Of a stretch of DNA of 64,000 nucleotides, positions 24,220 through 35,789 are shown in pieces. The notes under the pieces are model-generated. The model saw only the letters and a program-made list of their open reading frames with translations, did not search any database and was not told the DNA's origin. A program made the position numbers and the translations under genes. The DNA is from Cycas panzhihuaensis (taxonomy: Eukaryota; Cycadophyta), in assembly GCA_023213395.1 (NCBI GenBank), contig CM041465.1, positions 84,141,741 to 84,205,740 on the forward strand. The letters run 5' to 3'. Numbering within the stretch: position 1 is the first letter of the stretch; the number at the start of each line of letters is the position of its first letter.

Positions 24220-25330
24220 AAGGATGGTCTACTTTTTAAAGGGAAACAACTCTATGTTCTATCAAAAGGAGACAAGATCAAGTGGCTTAGAGAAGCCCAT
24301 ACTTCTAAAGTAACTATTCACTTAGGTAAAGAGAGGACTTTAGAAAACTTGAGAAGATATGTTGTATGTTCAAAGATGTAAAAGGATGTAAGAAAATATG
24401 TAAAAGGATGTGTAATATGTAATACTTATAAGCCTTCTTCTAGAAAATTAGGATTGTATACACCACTTAGTATTCCTACTAGGCCTTGGACACTCAATTC
24501 CTTTCATCATTTTGGAAGACACTATGGGAGATGATAGATAGCAAATTGAAGAGGAGTACAAGTTTCCATCCTCAAATAGATGGAAAAACCAAGGTAGTAA
24601 ATAGAACTTTGGTACATTTATTGAGGGTATACAATTCCAAGCATCCAAAGACTTGGGATGAATGATTGGCTTTATTACAACTTGCATTTAATAAAGCAAT
24701 GCATGCATCGCACTCTAAAGCACCTTTTGAAGTTTGTTCAGGATACTTGCCTCAAAGTCCATTTGACTTAGAGTTTTCCATGCAAGCTAAGGAAGGATTC
24801 ACCAAAGAGGAGGGGCATGACAAGGTTTTAAGATACTTGGAGAAGATCTAGAGAGTCCACAAAGAAGTATATGATCAACTTCTAAGGACTCAACAAAAGT
24901 ACAAGAAAAGACATAACAAGCATAGGCAAGAGTGTACTTTTTAAGAAGGATATTAAGTATGGTTATACTTGAGCAAGGAGAGGTTAAAAAAGAAGGCAAG
25001 AAACTCAAACCTATAAGGTATGGACCATCTAAGATTTTGAGAAAAGTAGGTGGCAATGCTTTCCAACTTGATCTTCCACCTTATATGCAAATATATTTAG
25101 TAGTAAATGCTGAATATTTAAAACTCTTTAAGCCCTCCATGCTAGATGAAGAGCAAGACCAATTTACTTTACCTTCAGTTGATGACTTATATTTGGAAAG
25201 TGAGGAGCCTCTCAAGGAAGATTGTATCTTAGAGAGAAAATCCACCAAAACAAGACATAAAACACATGAAACTTTGAGGATTGGTGTAGCAGGATAGTTG
25301 CCTAATACAGCCAAGTGGTTTAGTAGGAAA
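24220..25330 (+). pseudogene. G2 unit 1 integrase and C-terminal region (core deleted)
   Basis: The zinc finger is partly visible (H...CVICNT near 24400). At 24488-24490 the sequence jumps from TRPW to the DTQF region. About 210 bp present in unit 2 (29796-30004) are missing, including the first catalytic Asp. The third acid site reads DGKTKVVNRT near 24575-24610, with Lys in place of Glu. The open frame 24932-25297 is the C-terminal domain (KLKPIRYGPSKILRKVGGNAF), ending in a weak chromodomain-like stretch. Confidence 0.82.
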
Positions 25331-25388
25331 CAAGGAGAACACTTCCTCTATATCTAATTCTAAGAGAAATAGGAGCTAGCTATTTTCC

Positions 25389-25400
25389 AAGGAAGGGGAG
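25389..25400 (+). promoter_or_regulatory. G2 unit 1 polypurine tract
   Basis: AAGGAAGGGGAG lies three bases before LTR 2 and is identical to the tract before LTR 3. Confidence 0.82.
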
Positions 25401-25403
25401 CCA

Positions 25404-26291
25404 TAATCCACGAGGATCTACCATATGTCTACATGAGGAAGAAAATGCTAGGAGGATCTACCATATATCTACAGGAGGTAGAAAATGATAAGCATTAGAA
25501 TAACTAAAGGAGATAGGTCCAAATGGTGTCAAAATAATATAAAATTTTGTGGAAAGGAAGTAAACACATCCCACTATATTTGTGAAAAATCTTGGGTTCA
25601 CAAAATATCATTTGATTAGATGATCTCATAGCCAATAGAAAAGTGACAAATATGTACTATTATTAAATTAATGAAAATAAGTGGAAATGATATCCAAATG
25701 AGCTAAAATTTTGAGGACGTAAAGTGTACACATGTTTCTAAATGTGTACCAAACTTTATCCAAATTAGAGTTTGTTAGCCCTAGGTACCAAGCTAAAATG
25801 TTTTAGAATTATATGAATGCCATTTGGACAATATGCATTTTGTTTGTTAGTGGTTGTATTTATATTATTGCCACTTGTTAAACATGCATTATGGGTTTCT
25901 TTCTATAAATTGAGCCCTCTTGAGTTCATTTATGTGGTTGGAGACTTAGGTTTTGAATATGAAATACACTTGAGTTGGGAGCATCCTTGGGGAACCACTT
26001 AGAGGGCTAGAAGCCTCCTTATGGTATAATTGTATCATCTATTCCTTGTAACTTGACCATTCTTTTTCTAGTTGTTTCTCCACCATTAAATGGAGATTTT
26101 TCTAGTTTAATAAAAGTATTACTCTTCTTACCATTAGAGAAATGGCAAGTATAAATAATTTAGTTTAGAATTTCCTTTTATGGGCTCATTCTTATTTTGA
26201 TGTTATTGAGAATTCTACACTAACACCTAGGGTCTTAAGGTGAAAGGTTGGTAATTGAGTTCTTCACCAATTATGCTTTACTTTTGGATCA
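25404..26291 (+). repeat. G2 LTR 2 (shared middle LTR)
   Basis: Starts taatcc, ends GGATCA, and serves both as 3' LTR of unit 1 and 5' LTR of unit 2. No target duplication flanks it. Confidence 0.88.
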
Positions 26292-26297
26292 TATTTT

Positions 26298-26309
26298 TGG
26301 TATCAGATC
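26298..26309 (+). promoter_or_regulatory. G2 unit 2 primer binding site
   Basis: TGGTATCAGATC, one change from the unit 1 site, six bases after LTR 2. Confidence 0.85.
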
Positions 26310-26425
26310 ATGTGATCTTTATTGTAGGGACTTGAATGGTACATACAAGGAAAGGATACTAAGAGAAAGGAGAAGATTTTCTTGTGTTGTAATCACCAAA
26401 AAGACAAAGAAAGAATCTAAGCACC

Positions 26426-27560
26426 ATGGCTAAAAAAGAAGGAGAAATTAGATTTGAGAAGCTTGAGAAGAATATAGAAGTATTGATACGAATGATGACC
26501 CAACTTCTAACTCTATTCAAGGGAAAGGCAAAGAGAAGGAAGCTAAAGGAGGATCCACATATGACCATAACCATGAAGAGGAAGAAGAGGAGACATTAAA
26601 GCACTCATTTGAAGAAAGCAAGGTCACTTCATCTCATCAACCCTTCAAGGTGGAGGCAAAGTTGGACATTCTAACTTATGATGGAGAGGTAAATACTAAA
26701 AAGTTAGACCATTGGTTGGATCAACTTAAAACCTACTTCACAATTTATGCTTAGAGTAATGCTAAAAAACTTTTATTTGTTAGGCTAAAGTTGTGCAAAC
26801 ATACATTCGCATGGTGGAATACATATTTAAAGACTCATGATATATCTTCTTTTTTATGGATGGATTTTAAGAAAGTAATAAAGAAGAAATACTATCCTAT
26901 ATGTCATGAGGAAGATCAATAGGCCACTTGGCAATATTTATGCTAAGGGAGAGATATATGTGTCCAAGACTATACTTATTTATTTTTTAAGCATGGCATG
27001 TTACTTGGTATTAATATGGATGAACATAGCACTCTTATGAAATTTATTGGAGGATTGCTTGAATACATAAGGAAGGAACTAAGGCTTTTTAAGGTTCAAT
27101 CCATTAGAGAAGAAAGTAAAATGGCTATTACAATAGAAATTAAAAGCAAGTAACCTATATTCATGTATAAAGATTCTACTTTTACTTCTAATAAATATGA
27201 AAAGAATCCTAAATTATAGTCATCTAAAAGGCAAGAAGGAAAAAAAAAAATAACTAATTTTGTTAAATGTTCTAACTATCATGAGCATTGTGATATTAGT
27301 GGTCATGTTGTAGTAAAGTGTTGGAAGTTGCATCTAGAGCTAAAGCCAAAGAATATCAAGGATATGGAATCAAGAAAGAAGGAAAAAGAGAAAGCACTAC
27401 TTTCTGAGGTGGAGCTTCAAAGTGAAGGAGAAGAAGAGAAGGTTACTCTACTTACAAATTATGGAGACGATGTTACAAGGGAGGAATTATTTCACTTAAA
27501 GCTTCAAGTAGGAAATAATTCTATTAGTGCAATTATAGATCAGAGAGCTAAAAGAATTTA
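26426..27560 (+). pseudogene. G2 unit 2 gag (broken)
   Basis: Starts MAKKEGEIRFEKLEKN at 26426, three codons shorter at the head than unit 1, and frameshifts near 26520 where one base of the ggcaaaggc run is missing. The core (near 26660-27150) aligns with unit 1 and lacks several of its stops. The open piece 27328-27561 follows the knuckle and ends IIDQRAKRI, where the protease motif Gly is Arg. The knuckle near 27275-27320 reads CHEH-like with shifted Cys. Confidence 0.82.
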
Positions 27561-29400
27561 ATCTCAAAAAGTTTGGTAAAGAGCCTTGGGTTGGTAACTA
27601 CTCATCACCCTCATCCATATCCTCTTGGTTGGATCATTAAAGATGTGGAAATGTAAATATCAAAGTAATGTACACTTAGAATTTTCATCATTAATACTTT
27701 TATTGATGAAGTAATATATAATGTGGTAAGACTATATGTATTCCATATTGTACTTAGGAGTCCTTACTTATGGGATCAAGATGCACTCTTCTATCAAAGG
27801 GAGAGAAAGTATTGGTTGATGAAGGATAACAAGGGTTTCATCATAAAGGCTACAGAGAAGTACTTAGATAAGATGATATTAATTTCAGCCACTGAAGCAA
27901 AAAGGATGATCAATGCATGTGATAAATTTATCATCTTAATGGTAAGGAGAAAAGAAGATCCAAGAGATAAAGGAGGCCCTTCTACTCATACTCTTCTTAT
28001 ATCATCTAAACAAATGCAACAAATTGAGGAGTTAAAGAGAAGGTATGACATTATATTTCAATATGTTGATGGGATATCTCCAAAGAGAAAGATAGAGCAT
28101 GAAATCACTCTTGTAGGAGATGCACCATTGCCTAATGTTGTTTTGTATAGGCACTCCATTGTAGAGAATAATGAGATAAAGAGGCAAGTTGACAAGTTAC
28201 TTGATCAAGGGGTCATGAGACCTTCATGTTCACCTTGTGGGTCACCAATTGTCTTGGTGCCTAAGAAGGATGGAGGATGGAGAATGTGTGTAGACTTTCA
28301 TGCTTTGAATAAAATCATAATTAAAAATCACTACCCTTTGCCTCACATACATGATTTTCTTGATCAAATTCAGTATGCTTATTATGTTATTAAGTTGGAT
28401 TTGAAAAGTGGTTATCACCAAGTTAGGATCAAAGAGGAGGACACATGGAATATGACCTTCAAAACAAAGCAAGGACTCTTTGAATAGATGACTATGCCTT
28501 TTGGATTATGTAATTCTCCTACAACATTCATGAGGCTAATGAATGAAGTGTTAAGGCCTTACTTTGATAATTTTATTATTGTTTATCTTGGTGGTATTTT
28601 GATTTTTAGCAACACATGGGAGGAGCACTTGTAGCACATAGAGGAAGTTTTGAAGACTTTGTCTAAGCATCAATTGAAGCTTAATACAAAGAAGTATGAA
28701 TTTGGTAAGAAGAACTTGGTCTTAGGCTTTGTAGTTGGAGGAGGGAAGTTGAGCATCGATCCACTCAAGACTCAAGCCATCCTCAAATGGCCTAGGCCAA
28801 CAAACATCATAGAGGTGAGAAGTTTTTTAGGAGCTTATCAATACTTGAGAAAGTTTATTCTTCATTTCTCATAGGTTGCAGCACCTCTATATGGATTGAC
28901 AAAAGTTAGTAAAACGTTTACTTGGGGTTCTAAGGAGGAAAATGCTTTTCTTCTTTTAAAGAAGAAAATTTGTGAAGCACCAATTTTGGCAATGCCAAAT
29001 TTGTAAAGGCCTTTTGAAGTAGAAGTTGATATAAGTGGAAATGTGATGGGAGCTGTCCTTATTCAAGATGGGAAGCCTATTGCTTATCATTCAAAAGTTT
29101 TCATCCTTCAAGTGAAAAACTACCTAACATATGATCAAGAAATGTTCACACTATATCAATCATGCAAGTATTGGAGGTCCTACTTACTTGGAAAAGAGGT
29201 TGTAGTTCATATCGATCATAAGCCTCTTCAATTTTTGCAAACCCAAAGTAAATTATAATAAGCAAGACACATGAAGTGGATGAGTTATTTACAACAATTC
29301 AATATTGTAATTAAGTACAAGAAGGGATATACTAACAAAATTACTGATATGTTATCTAGACCACCTTGTTCCACTTCTTCTTCTTTAGATTTTATTTGTA
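27561..29400 (+). pseudogene. G2 unit 2 protease C-terminus, RT and RNase H (broken)
   Basis: The open frame 27723-28487 (254 codons) holds the protease end (VLRSPYLW), the linker and the RT fingers and palm (PKKDGGWRMCVD, KLDLKSGYHQV). It ends at a TAG after GLFE. The catalytic box near 28575-28610 reads VYLGGILIF, so both Asp of YxDD are lost although unit 1 keeps them. The thumb is open at 28650-28874. RNase H 29043-29258 has VVHIDHKPLQF with its Asp kept. It is flanked by stops. Confidence 0.87.
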
Positions 29401-30874
29401 GTTCTCTTTAGAGTTTGCAGGTGGAGCCAATGCATCATGAAGAGTACAAGGACTTGTACCATAAATATGAAGCCTTAAAGGAAGAATTAGAGAACCTAAC
29501 AAAAGGAAGACCTTCCCAACTTACTTAGAAGGATGGTCTACTTTTCAAAGGAAAGTAACTCTATGTTCTATCAAAAGGAGACAAGATTAAGTAGATTAGA
29601 GAAACCTATACTTCTAAAGTAGCTAGTTACTTTGGTATAGAGAAGACTTTAGAAAACTTGAGAAGATATGTTGTATGTCCAAAGATGCAAAATGATGTAA
29701 GAAAATATATAAAAGGACGTGTAATATGTAATACTTCTAAGCCTTCTTCTAGAAAATTAGGATTGTATACATCACTTAGTATTCCCACTAGGCCTTGGGA
29801 AAGTATCTCCATTAATTTCTTAGGGGGACTTCCTATGACTAGGAAGGGACATGACTATCTCTTTGTTGTTGTAGATAGGTTTAGTACAATGATATGTGTA
29901 ATACCTTGTAAGAAGACAATCATAGGAATATAGGTAGCTGAGTTATTCTTTGAGAATGTATGGAAGAATTTTGGCTTTCCTTCTTCCATTATTTTAGATC
30001 AAGACACTCAATTCCTTTTATCATTTGGAAGACACTATGGGAGATGATGGAAATCAAATTAAAGAGGAGTATAAATTTCCATCCTCAAACAGATGGACAA
30101 ACCAAAGTAGTAAATAGAACTTTGGTACATTTATTGAGGGGATATAATTCTAAGCATCTAAAGACTTGGGATGAATGATTGGATTTTCTAAAACTTGCAT
30201 TTAATAGAGCAATGCATGCATCACACTCTAAAACACATTTTAAAGTTTGTTTAGGATACTTACCTCAAAGTCCATTTGACTTAGAGTTTTCCATGTAAGC
30301 TAAGGAAGGATTCACCAAAGAGGAGGGGCATGACAAGGTTTTAAGATATCTGGAGAAGATCTAGAGAGTCCACAAAGAAGTATATGATCAACTTCTAAGG
30401 ACTCAACAAAAGTACAAGAAAAGACATAACAAGCATAGGCAAGAGTGTACTTTTTAAGAAGGATATTAAGTATGGTTATACTTGAGCAAGGAGAGGTTAA
30501 AAGAAAAAGGCAAGAAACTCAAACCTATAAGGTATGGACCATCTAAGATTTTGAGAAAAGTAGGTGGCAATGCTTTTCAACTTGATCTTCCACCTTATAT
30601 GCAAATATATTTAGTAGTAAATGCTAAATATTTAAAACTCTTTAAGTCCTCCATGCTAGATGAGGAGCAAGACCAATTCACTTTACCTTCAGTTGATGAC
30701 TTATATTTGGAAAGTGAGGAGCCTCTTAAGGAAGATTATATCTTAGAGAGAAAATCCACCAAAACAAGACATAAAACACATGAAACTTTGAGGATTGAAG
30801 TAATAGGACAATTGCCTAATAAGGCCAAGTGCTTTAGTAGGAAACAAGGAGAACAACACTTCTCCTATCTCTAA
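29401..30874 (+). pseudogene. G2 unit 2 integrase and C-terminal region (broken)
   Basis: The open piece 29658-29933 covers the zinc finger end (CNTSKPSSRK) and the core with VVVDRFSTM, the first catalytic Asp. ILDQDTQF follows near 29990 (second Asp). The piece 29960-30178 carries HPQTDGQTKVVNRT, with Lys in place of the catalytic Glu as in unit 1. The C-terminal domain is open at 30482-30874. It retains the 210 bp deleted in unit 1 but is broken by stops and a frameshift near 30020. Confidence 0.85.
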
Positions 30875-30905
30875 TTCTAAGCCAAATAGGAGCTAGCTAT
30901 TTTCC

Positions 30906-30917
30906 AAGGAAGGGGAG
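30906..30917 (+). promoter_or_regulatory. G2 unit 2 polypurine tract
   Basis: AAGGAAGGGGAG, three bases before LTR 3. Confidence 0.85.
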
Positions 30918-30920
30918 CCA

Positions 30921-31834
30921 TGATCCAGGAGGATCTACCATATGTCTACATAAGGAAGAAAATGCTAGGAGGATCTACCATATGTCTACAGGAGGTAGAA
31001 AATACTAGGAATTAGAATAACTAAAGGAGATAGGGCCAAATGGTGTCAAAATAATATGAAATTTTGTAGAAAGGAAGCAGACATGTTCCACTATATGTGT
31101 GAAAATTTTGGGGTTCAAACCATATCAGTTGATTAGATTGCAAGCCTTGTTTTGTAGAAAATTGATCCCACAGCTAACAGAAAAGTAACAAACATATACT
31201 ATTATTAAATTAATGAAAATGGAGCCAAATGATATCTAAATGAGCTAAACTTTTGAGGACATGAAGGGAATACATGTATATATATATGTACCAAATTTTA
31301 TCCAAATTGGAGTTTCTTAGCCCTAGGTACCAAGCTAAAACATTTTAGAATTATATGAATTCCACTTAGACAATATGCATTTTGGTTGTTAGTGGTTGTA
31401 CTTACATGATTGCCACTTGTTAAACATGCACTATGGGTTTCTTTCTATACATTGAGCCCTCTTGAGCTCATTTATATGTTTGGAGACTTAGTTTTTGAAT
31501 ATTAAAGACACTTGAGTTGGGAGAATCCTTGGTGAAGCACTTAGAGGGCTTGAGGCCCCCTTATGGTATAATTGTATCATCTATTCCTTATAACTTGACC
31601 ATTCTTTTGCTAGGTGTTTTCTCCACCATTAAATGGAGATTTTTATAGTTTAGTAAAAGTATTACTCTTCTTAACTTTGGATCAATGACAATTATAAATG
31701 ATTTGGTGTATAATTTCCTTTTATGGGCTTATTCTTATTTTGATGTTATTGAGAATTCTACACTAACACCTAGGGTCTCAAGGAGAAAGGTTGGTAATTG
31801 ATTTATTCACCAATTATGCTTTACTTTGGGATCA
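30921..31834 (+). repeat. G2 LTR 3
   Basis: Best-preserved ends of the three: TGATCC at the start and GGATCA at the end, a perfect inverted pair. It carries two copies of a 40-bp repeat at its start (30927 and 30967). Confidence 0.9.
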
Positions 31835-31839
31835 TCTTT
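31835..31839. repeat. Target site of G2, right (tcttt)
   Basis: Pairs with tcttc at 20115-20119. Confidence 0.65.
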
Positions 31840-32734
31840 GATAATATCCAAACCTAAGAGGTATAATATTATGTCTATCCCACAAGATAGAAAGACCCCA
31901 TGCCAACCCTAAAATAAGATGGTATTCCATCAATGGAAGTTGTTCCCATAATGATTCCCATTATTAGACTTAACATCCTAATCAGACATAACCCCAAGAT
32001 CCTCCTTCCCCACCTACATTTATACTGAATCTTAAGTATCTAGTCCATTAAGACCTCTTCCCAAGCCATGATGCTCTTAAACATTTAATCCATCTACATA
32101 ACTAATGAGGAATTGAAGATCCCAACTTCAAATAAGGATGTCACCTAAACACCTGGGCATTTCCTATTACCAAAGCCCAAGTAGCTAAGGAAACTAGAGA
32201 AGCTTCTACTTACCAACCACTACCCATTGAACTACTTCTAATTGATATCTTATACTCCCTAAGATAATTCCTATGTATTTGAATTGATATGAATTTAAAA
32301 AGGCCCTTCCCCAATCCACTACCAAGCAGAAGCCTTTTTGTATTATAAAGGAACTTCACAAAAGTTTTATGGGCATGTCCATAATGGACATCTTGTGAAG
32401 TTTTCCCAACTACTTCTTGAAGCCTTAACATATAAGGAAGTTTATATTCATGCTAGCACCACTACCTCCCTAGGTCAACCCATCAGAACTTTTGATCCCA
32501 AGGACATGCTACCTGATAAAGAGTGTAAGTGCTTCTGGCATTATCCCTTTACCATAACCATTGTGACCCAAGAGTTTTCCTTGAAAAGAATTATGGTAGA
32601 GAATGCATCCTTAATGTCATGCTTACTTGAATGCTTGATAAACTTAGCATTAGGGCCCTTAAGCTAGTCCTATGGAAGTTCCAAGGATATGATGGAAATG
32701 AAAAGGCCCCCCTTAGGATAGTTACCCCATGCCC

Positions 32735-32778
32735 ACACCCCCCCACCCCCCACACACACATACACATACACACACCCC
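32735..32778 (+). repeat. C-rich and CA microsatellite in the TAT protease
   Basis: Runs of C interspersed with CA and ACACATACACA units. The expansion keeps the surrounding protease frame and encodes a Pro/His/Thr-rich insert (PHPPTPHTHIHIHTP). Confidence 0.75.
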
Positions 32779-32823
32779 TTACCCTTGAGGAAGAAACCAT
32801 CCTCACTAATATTGTTATCCTTG

Positions 32824-32828
32824 ATATT
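32824..32828. repeat. Target site duplication of C2 (atatt), left
   Basis: Exact match with 38919-38923. Removing C2 restores the reading VILDI-NVDYNLLIG in the TAT protease. Confidence 0.92.
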
Positions 32829-33199
32829 TATTAGATTAATGTTCATATATAGATAAATTAGATAAATGAGTCACAAGAGTTAATAAAGTCCTAAATGGAC
32901 TCATAACATGTGTCATGGGAGTTATTAGGGTCCTAAATAGGGATGTGACAAGTGTTAATACATTATAGATTTATTTATGGACTATTACTAAATCAAAATA
33001 TATATTAAGATGTATCATATGTAATGTTACTAGTATGATGGAGAGGTCATTCTAAATGAATAAAATTCAAGGTTATGGGTAGGCTAATTCTACTTGGTAC
33101 TCTCTTATCATTCGAATGAATTCATGTGTCATTATTAAGTGTTTCTTAGATATGTTATTATAGCTCAATAGTTCCAAATTTGATCCTTTAAACCTCAAA
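32829..33199 (+). repeat. C2 5' LTR
   Basis: Begins tattag (TG changed to TA) and aligns over its full 371 bp with 38548-38918. Confidence 0.9.
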
Positions 33200-33200
33200 T

Positions 33201-33210
33201 TTGGTATTAC
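33201..33210 (+). promoter_or_regulatory. C2 primer binding site, decayed
   Basis: TTGGTATTAC just inside the LTR resembles the initiator-Met site TGGTATCAGAGC with changes. Confidence 0.55.
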
Positions 33211-35200
33211 AAAAAGTCACTATTATTAGTTGAAGATTAATTTTGTAGCCAATAATGTTGGAACTATTATAGGTTTGTTTATAAAATTGTGCCAATTTTG
33301 TTAGTTCTATTTTTCCTTTGAGTAGTCCTAAAGAGAAAGGAATAATTTTTTATTGATGCTTATTGGACTAGCATATGCCACTCTCTGTATTATATGATCA
33401 ATGGATGCTCCTTCATATATTTAGATATAAATTATGTCATTATGGTTACCATTAATAGAGACTAGGGATTACAATAAGAAAATAATATGGGCAATATGCT
33501 AAAGATACTACTAACCTGATGTTCAAATATTCATATCTATTAATTTTGTAATCATTATTAATATAAGAATACTAAATGGGGATCAATATGCTAGTTCAAA
33601 CTTTTAGTAAGGTTCATTGAATGTCAATTTAAGAACCTACATGAAGGAGTTTAAGGATCATTTGATACATTTTAGACTTCCCTTATCGAAGCTTTGTTTA
33701 TTAGTATCATTTTAGAACTAGTAGTGGAGTTAAGGACATTAATGATTATGAAGTATATATTAAATAAACAATCATGCTTGTTTAAATATCAATGTATAGA
33801 TTGGAAAATGTTTCCATATTAGTAATTGAATCCTATCAATCTAAAGTATTTTTTTATAGGAATTATAGTGGTTGGGACCCTACTTTGGTTTGACTTATAC
33901 TTCTCCCTCATTTATTTTCACTCGAGGATCTAACCATAGATTTTATAAACATAGTCTATATTTTTCCATGATTAGTTAACTTAATGGAAGGTTTAAAAAC
34001 CCTCTAAAAACCTATATAATATCTTGGCATTATAGGGTAAGATTTATTTGGCATCCTTTTCTTTGGCATAGAGTTATTAATGATGGTTATCTCTAAACCA
34101 AATACTGGGAAAAGATAAAGTCGATAAGATCACTATTTTTACAAGGTTAGAAGAGAATTTGTGGAGATCACATGTAATGCATGGGTAGTACAAGGAATGC
34201 TTTAAATTTATCCTATTATAAGAAAGAAATACAATTAACTTATGTATTGAATAAATGATTCTAGACATTATTCAATTGCCTAGAATTATCATAGTCATCC
34301 TTTCCTAGTAGTAATAATTCTCTATTTAATGGTAACTGAGATGGGACACTAAACATGTGGGAGTTGGCTGATAATTCTATAATCTATGATGTTTTAAAAC
34401 TATGGTAACTAAAATCAAGTTGATTTAAACCTTAACTACCTTCAAGACAAAGGAAATAAAACACTACAACACTTACAAAGGATGAAAATGCATCTTCATC
34501 CATTCTTATAGATTGATCATATAGTGTTAAAATTTGGAGTGTATTAGACTATATCATCTCTATTAGATTTCATGAAGCCTAGTGATTTCATCATCAATGA
34601 TAAATGAAGGATGAAATGCCACCATACCTAAATATAATTTAACCAAGGATATAAAAATTGTAAGTACAATTGCATATTTTGGCATTTTCACCTATTAATA
34701 TTTATGGCTAAATATTATTTTTTGGATTTATAATGTATGCTTTTATTAAATCATTTAAATAAAGATTTGAGATTTAGATTCCCCCCTCATTTGTTGTCCC
34801 ATGGTCACATAGGGTGTAAAGGGGCTAAGTTGGTTTTTGAGAGAATGAAATTAAATTTACAAAAATGGAGGACACTTTCTTATAGTAATTTTCTATGTTA
34901 CTTATAATTAGTGTGGTCATATGGGTTGATTCTGGCTCTCTATATGGTGTCTAATGGTTTAAAATAATTTTTTAACACTATATATGGTGACTAAGGGATA
35001 TATTATCAATTGTAGTTAATGAAATAAGTGTGTGTTATCATAGGACCATTTAACACCTACCAAGTTTTTTTTTTTTTTTTTTTTAACTATTTTATTGTAC
35101 TTTATATTAAATATAGGTGGAAGATGCTTATTTTTTGGCTCTAGTTAGCTGCCTCAAATTTCTTATTTATTACATGTTCGTCAATAACATGAAAGGAGAT
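33211..35200 (+). pseudogene. C2 leader and gag region, unrecognisable
   Basis: By position between primer site and protease this should hold gag, but no zinc knuckle or core could be read with confidence and no open frame exceeds about 63 codons. A run of 20 T lies at 35065-35084. Confidence 0.45.
35065..35084 (+). repeat. Poly-T tract
   Basis: Twenty consecutive T within the C2 gag region. Slippage, or the poly-A tail of a reverse-oriented retroposon, could produce it. No adjoining retroposon is visible. Confidence 0.85.
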
Positions 35201-35204
35201 ATAG

Positions 35205-35775
35205 TGATGTGTGGTATATTGACTTAGGTCCCACAAGACTTATGATAGGTAGACTAGATTAGTTTTGATATATGTGGGAAGCCATCAGCGATGAAGTCAT
35301 TTTAGGTGACAAAAATGTATTAACTATCATAGGCATAAGAGAAGTCCTAATAATTACTCCTAATTATAGTGATTTATATATGGAGAATTTATTATATATG
35401 CCAAGTTTAAACAGTAATCTGATCTTTGTTAACCAAATTAAAGACAATGGGATTAGTGTTCTCTTTAAGGATGGGAAGGCTTTCATCAATGATCAAGAAG
35501 GAAAGATGATTACAAAAGGTGTAAGGGATAACCATCTTTATAGGCTCTTAGGTAAGTCCATAAACCAAAGGGCTTATTTGAATAATATTCAAATATGGCA
35601 TGAAAGATTGGGACTTCTACACTTTCTTGGTCTTTGGTTAATAAATACATTAAATACAGCATATGGTCTCTCAAAATTTAAGGCAAAAAATATACTTGTA
35701 AACCCTATATATTTGGAAAGTAGCATAAGAAAATATTCCCTAAAGGAAAGGCTTGGAGAGGAACTAAAATATTGA
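35205..35775 (+). pseudogene. C2 protease and GAG-pre-integrase (broken)
   Basis: Near 35215 the frame reads WYIDLGPTRLMIG, the copia protease active site with D-L-G in place of D-S-G, followed by two stops. From 35272 an open frame of 167 codons runs through LYMPSLNSNLIFV (protease C-terminal half) and IWHERLGLLH (start of GAG-pre-integrase). The second part of the zinc finger is not readable. Confidence 0.82.
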
Positions 35776-35789
35776 TCCTAATCCTCTCT

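Larger units (their letters stand above)
20120..31834 (+). mobile_element. G2: tandem Ty3/gypsy element, LTR-internal-LTR-internal-LTR
   Basis: Three related LTRs (20120-20975, 25404-26291, 30921-31834) separate two internal regions of the same gypsy family, each with a primer site, gag and pol. A single near-perfect target duplication flanks the outermost LTRs, so the 11.7-kb tandem occupies one insertion site. This form is expected from unequal recombination between LTRs of two allelic or sister copies. The C-terminal pol region has a weak chromodomain-like tail, so a chromovirus is likely. Confidence 0.88.
31840..32828 (+). pseudogene. TAT element gag C-terminus and protease N-terminal half (broken)
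   Basis: Continues the TAT frame after G2. The open piece 32338-32667 (FYGHVHNGHLVKFSQLLL...) leads into the retropepsin region near 32590-32660. There the motif usually carrying D-[NE]-G reads GREC before ILNVM, so the catalytic Asp is lost. Next come KFQGYDGNEKAPLRIV and ILTNIVILDI, where C2 interrupts the frame at 32828. It resumes at 38924 with NVDYNLLIG. A CA/C-rich microsatellite sits inside the coding frame. Confidence 0.75.

Noticed and set aside
35065-35084. Poly-T as the tail of a reverse-oriented SINE
   Set aside because: No flanking target duplication or tRNA-like head could be seen next to it.
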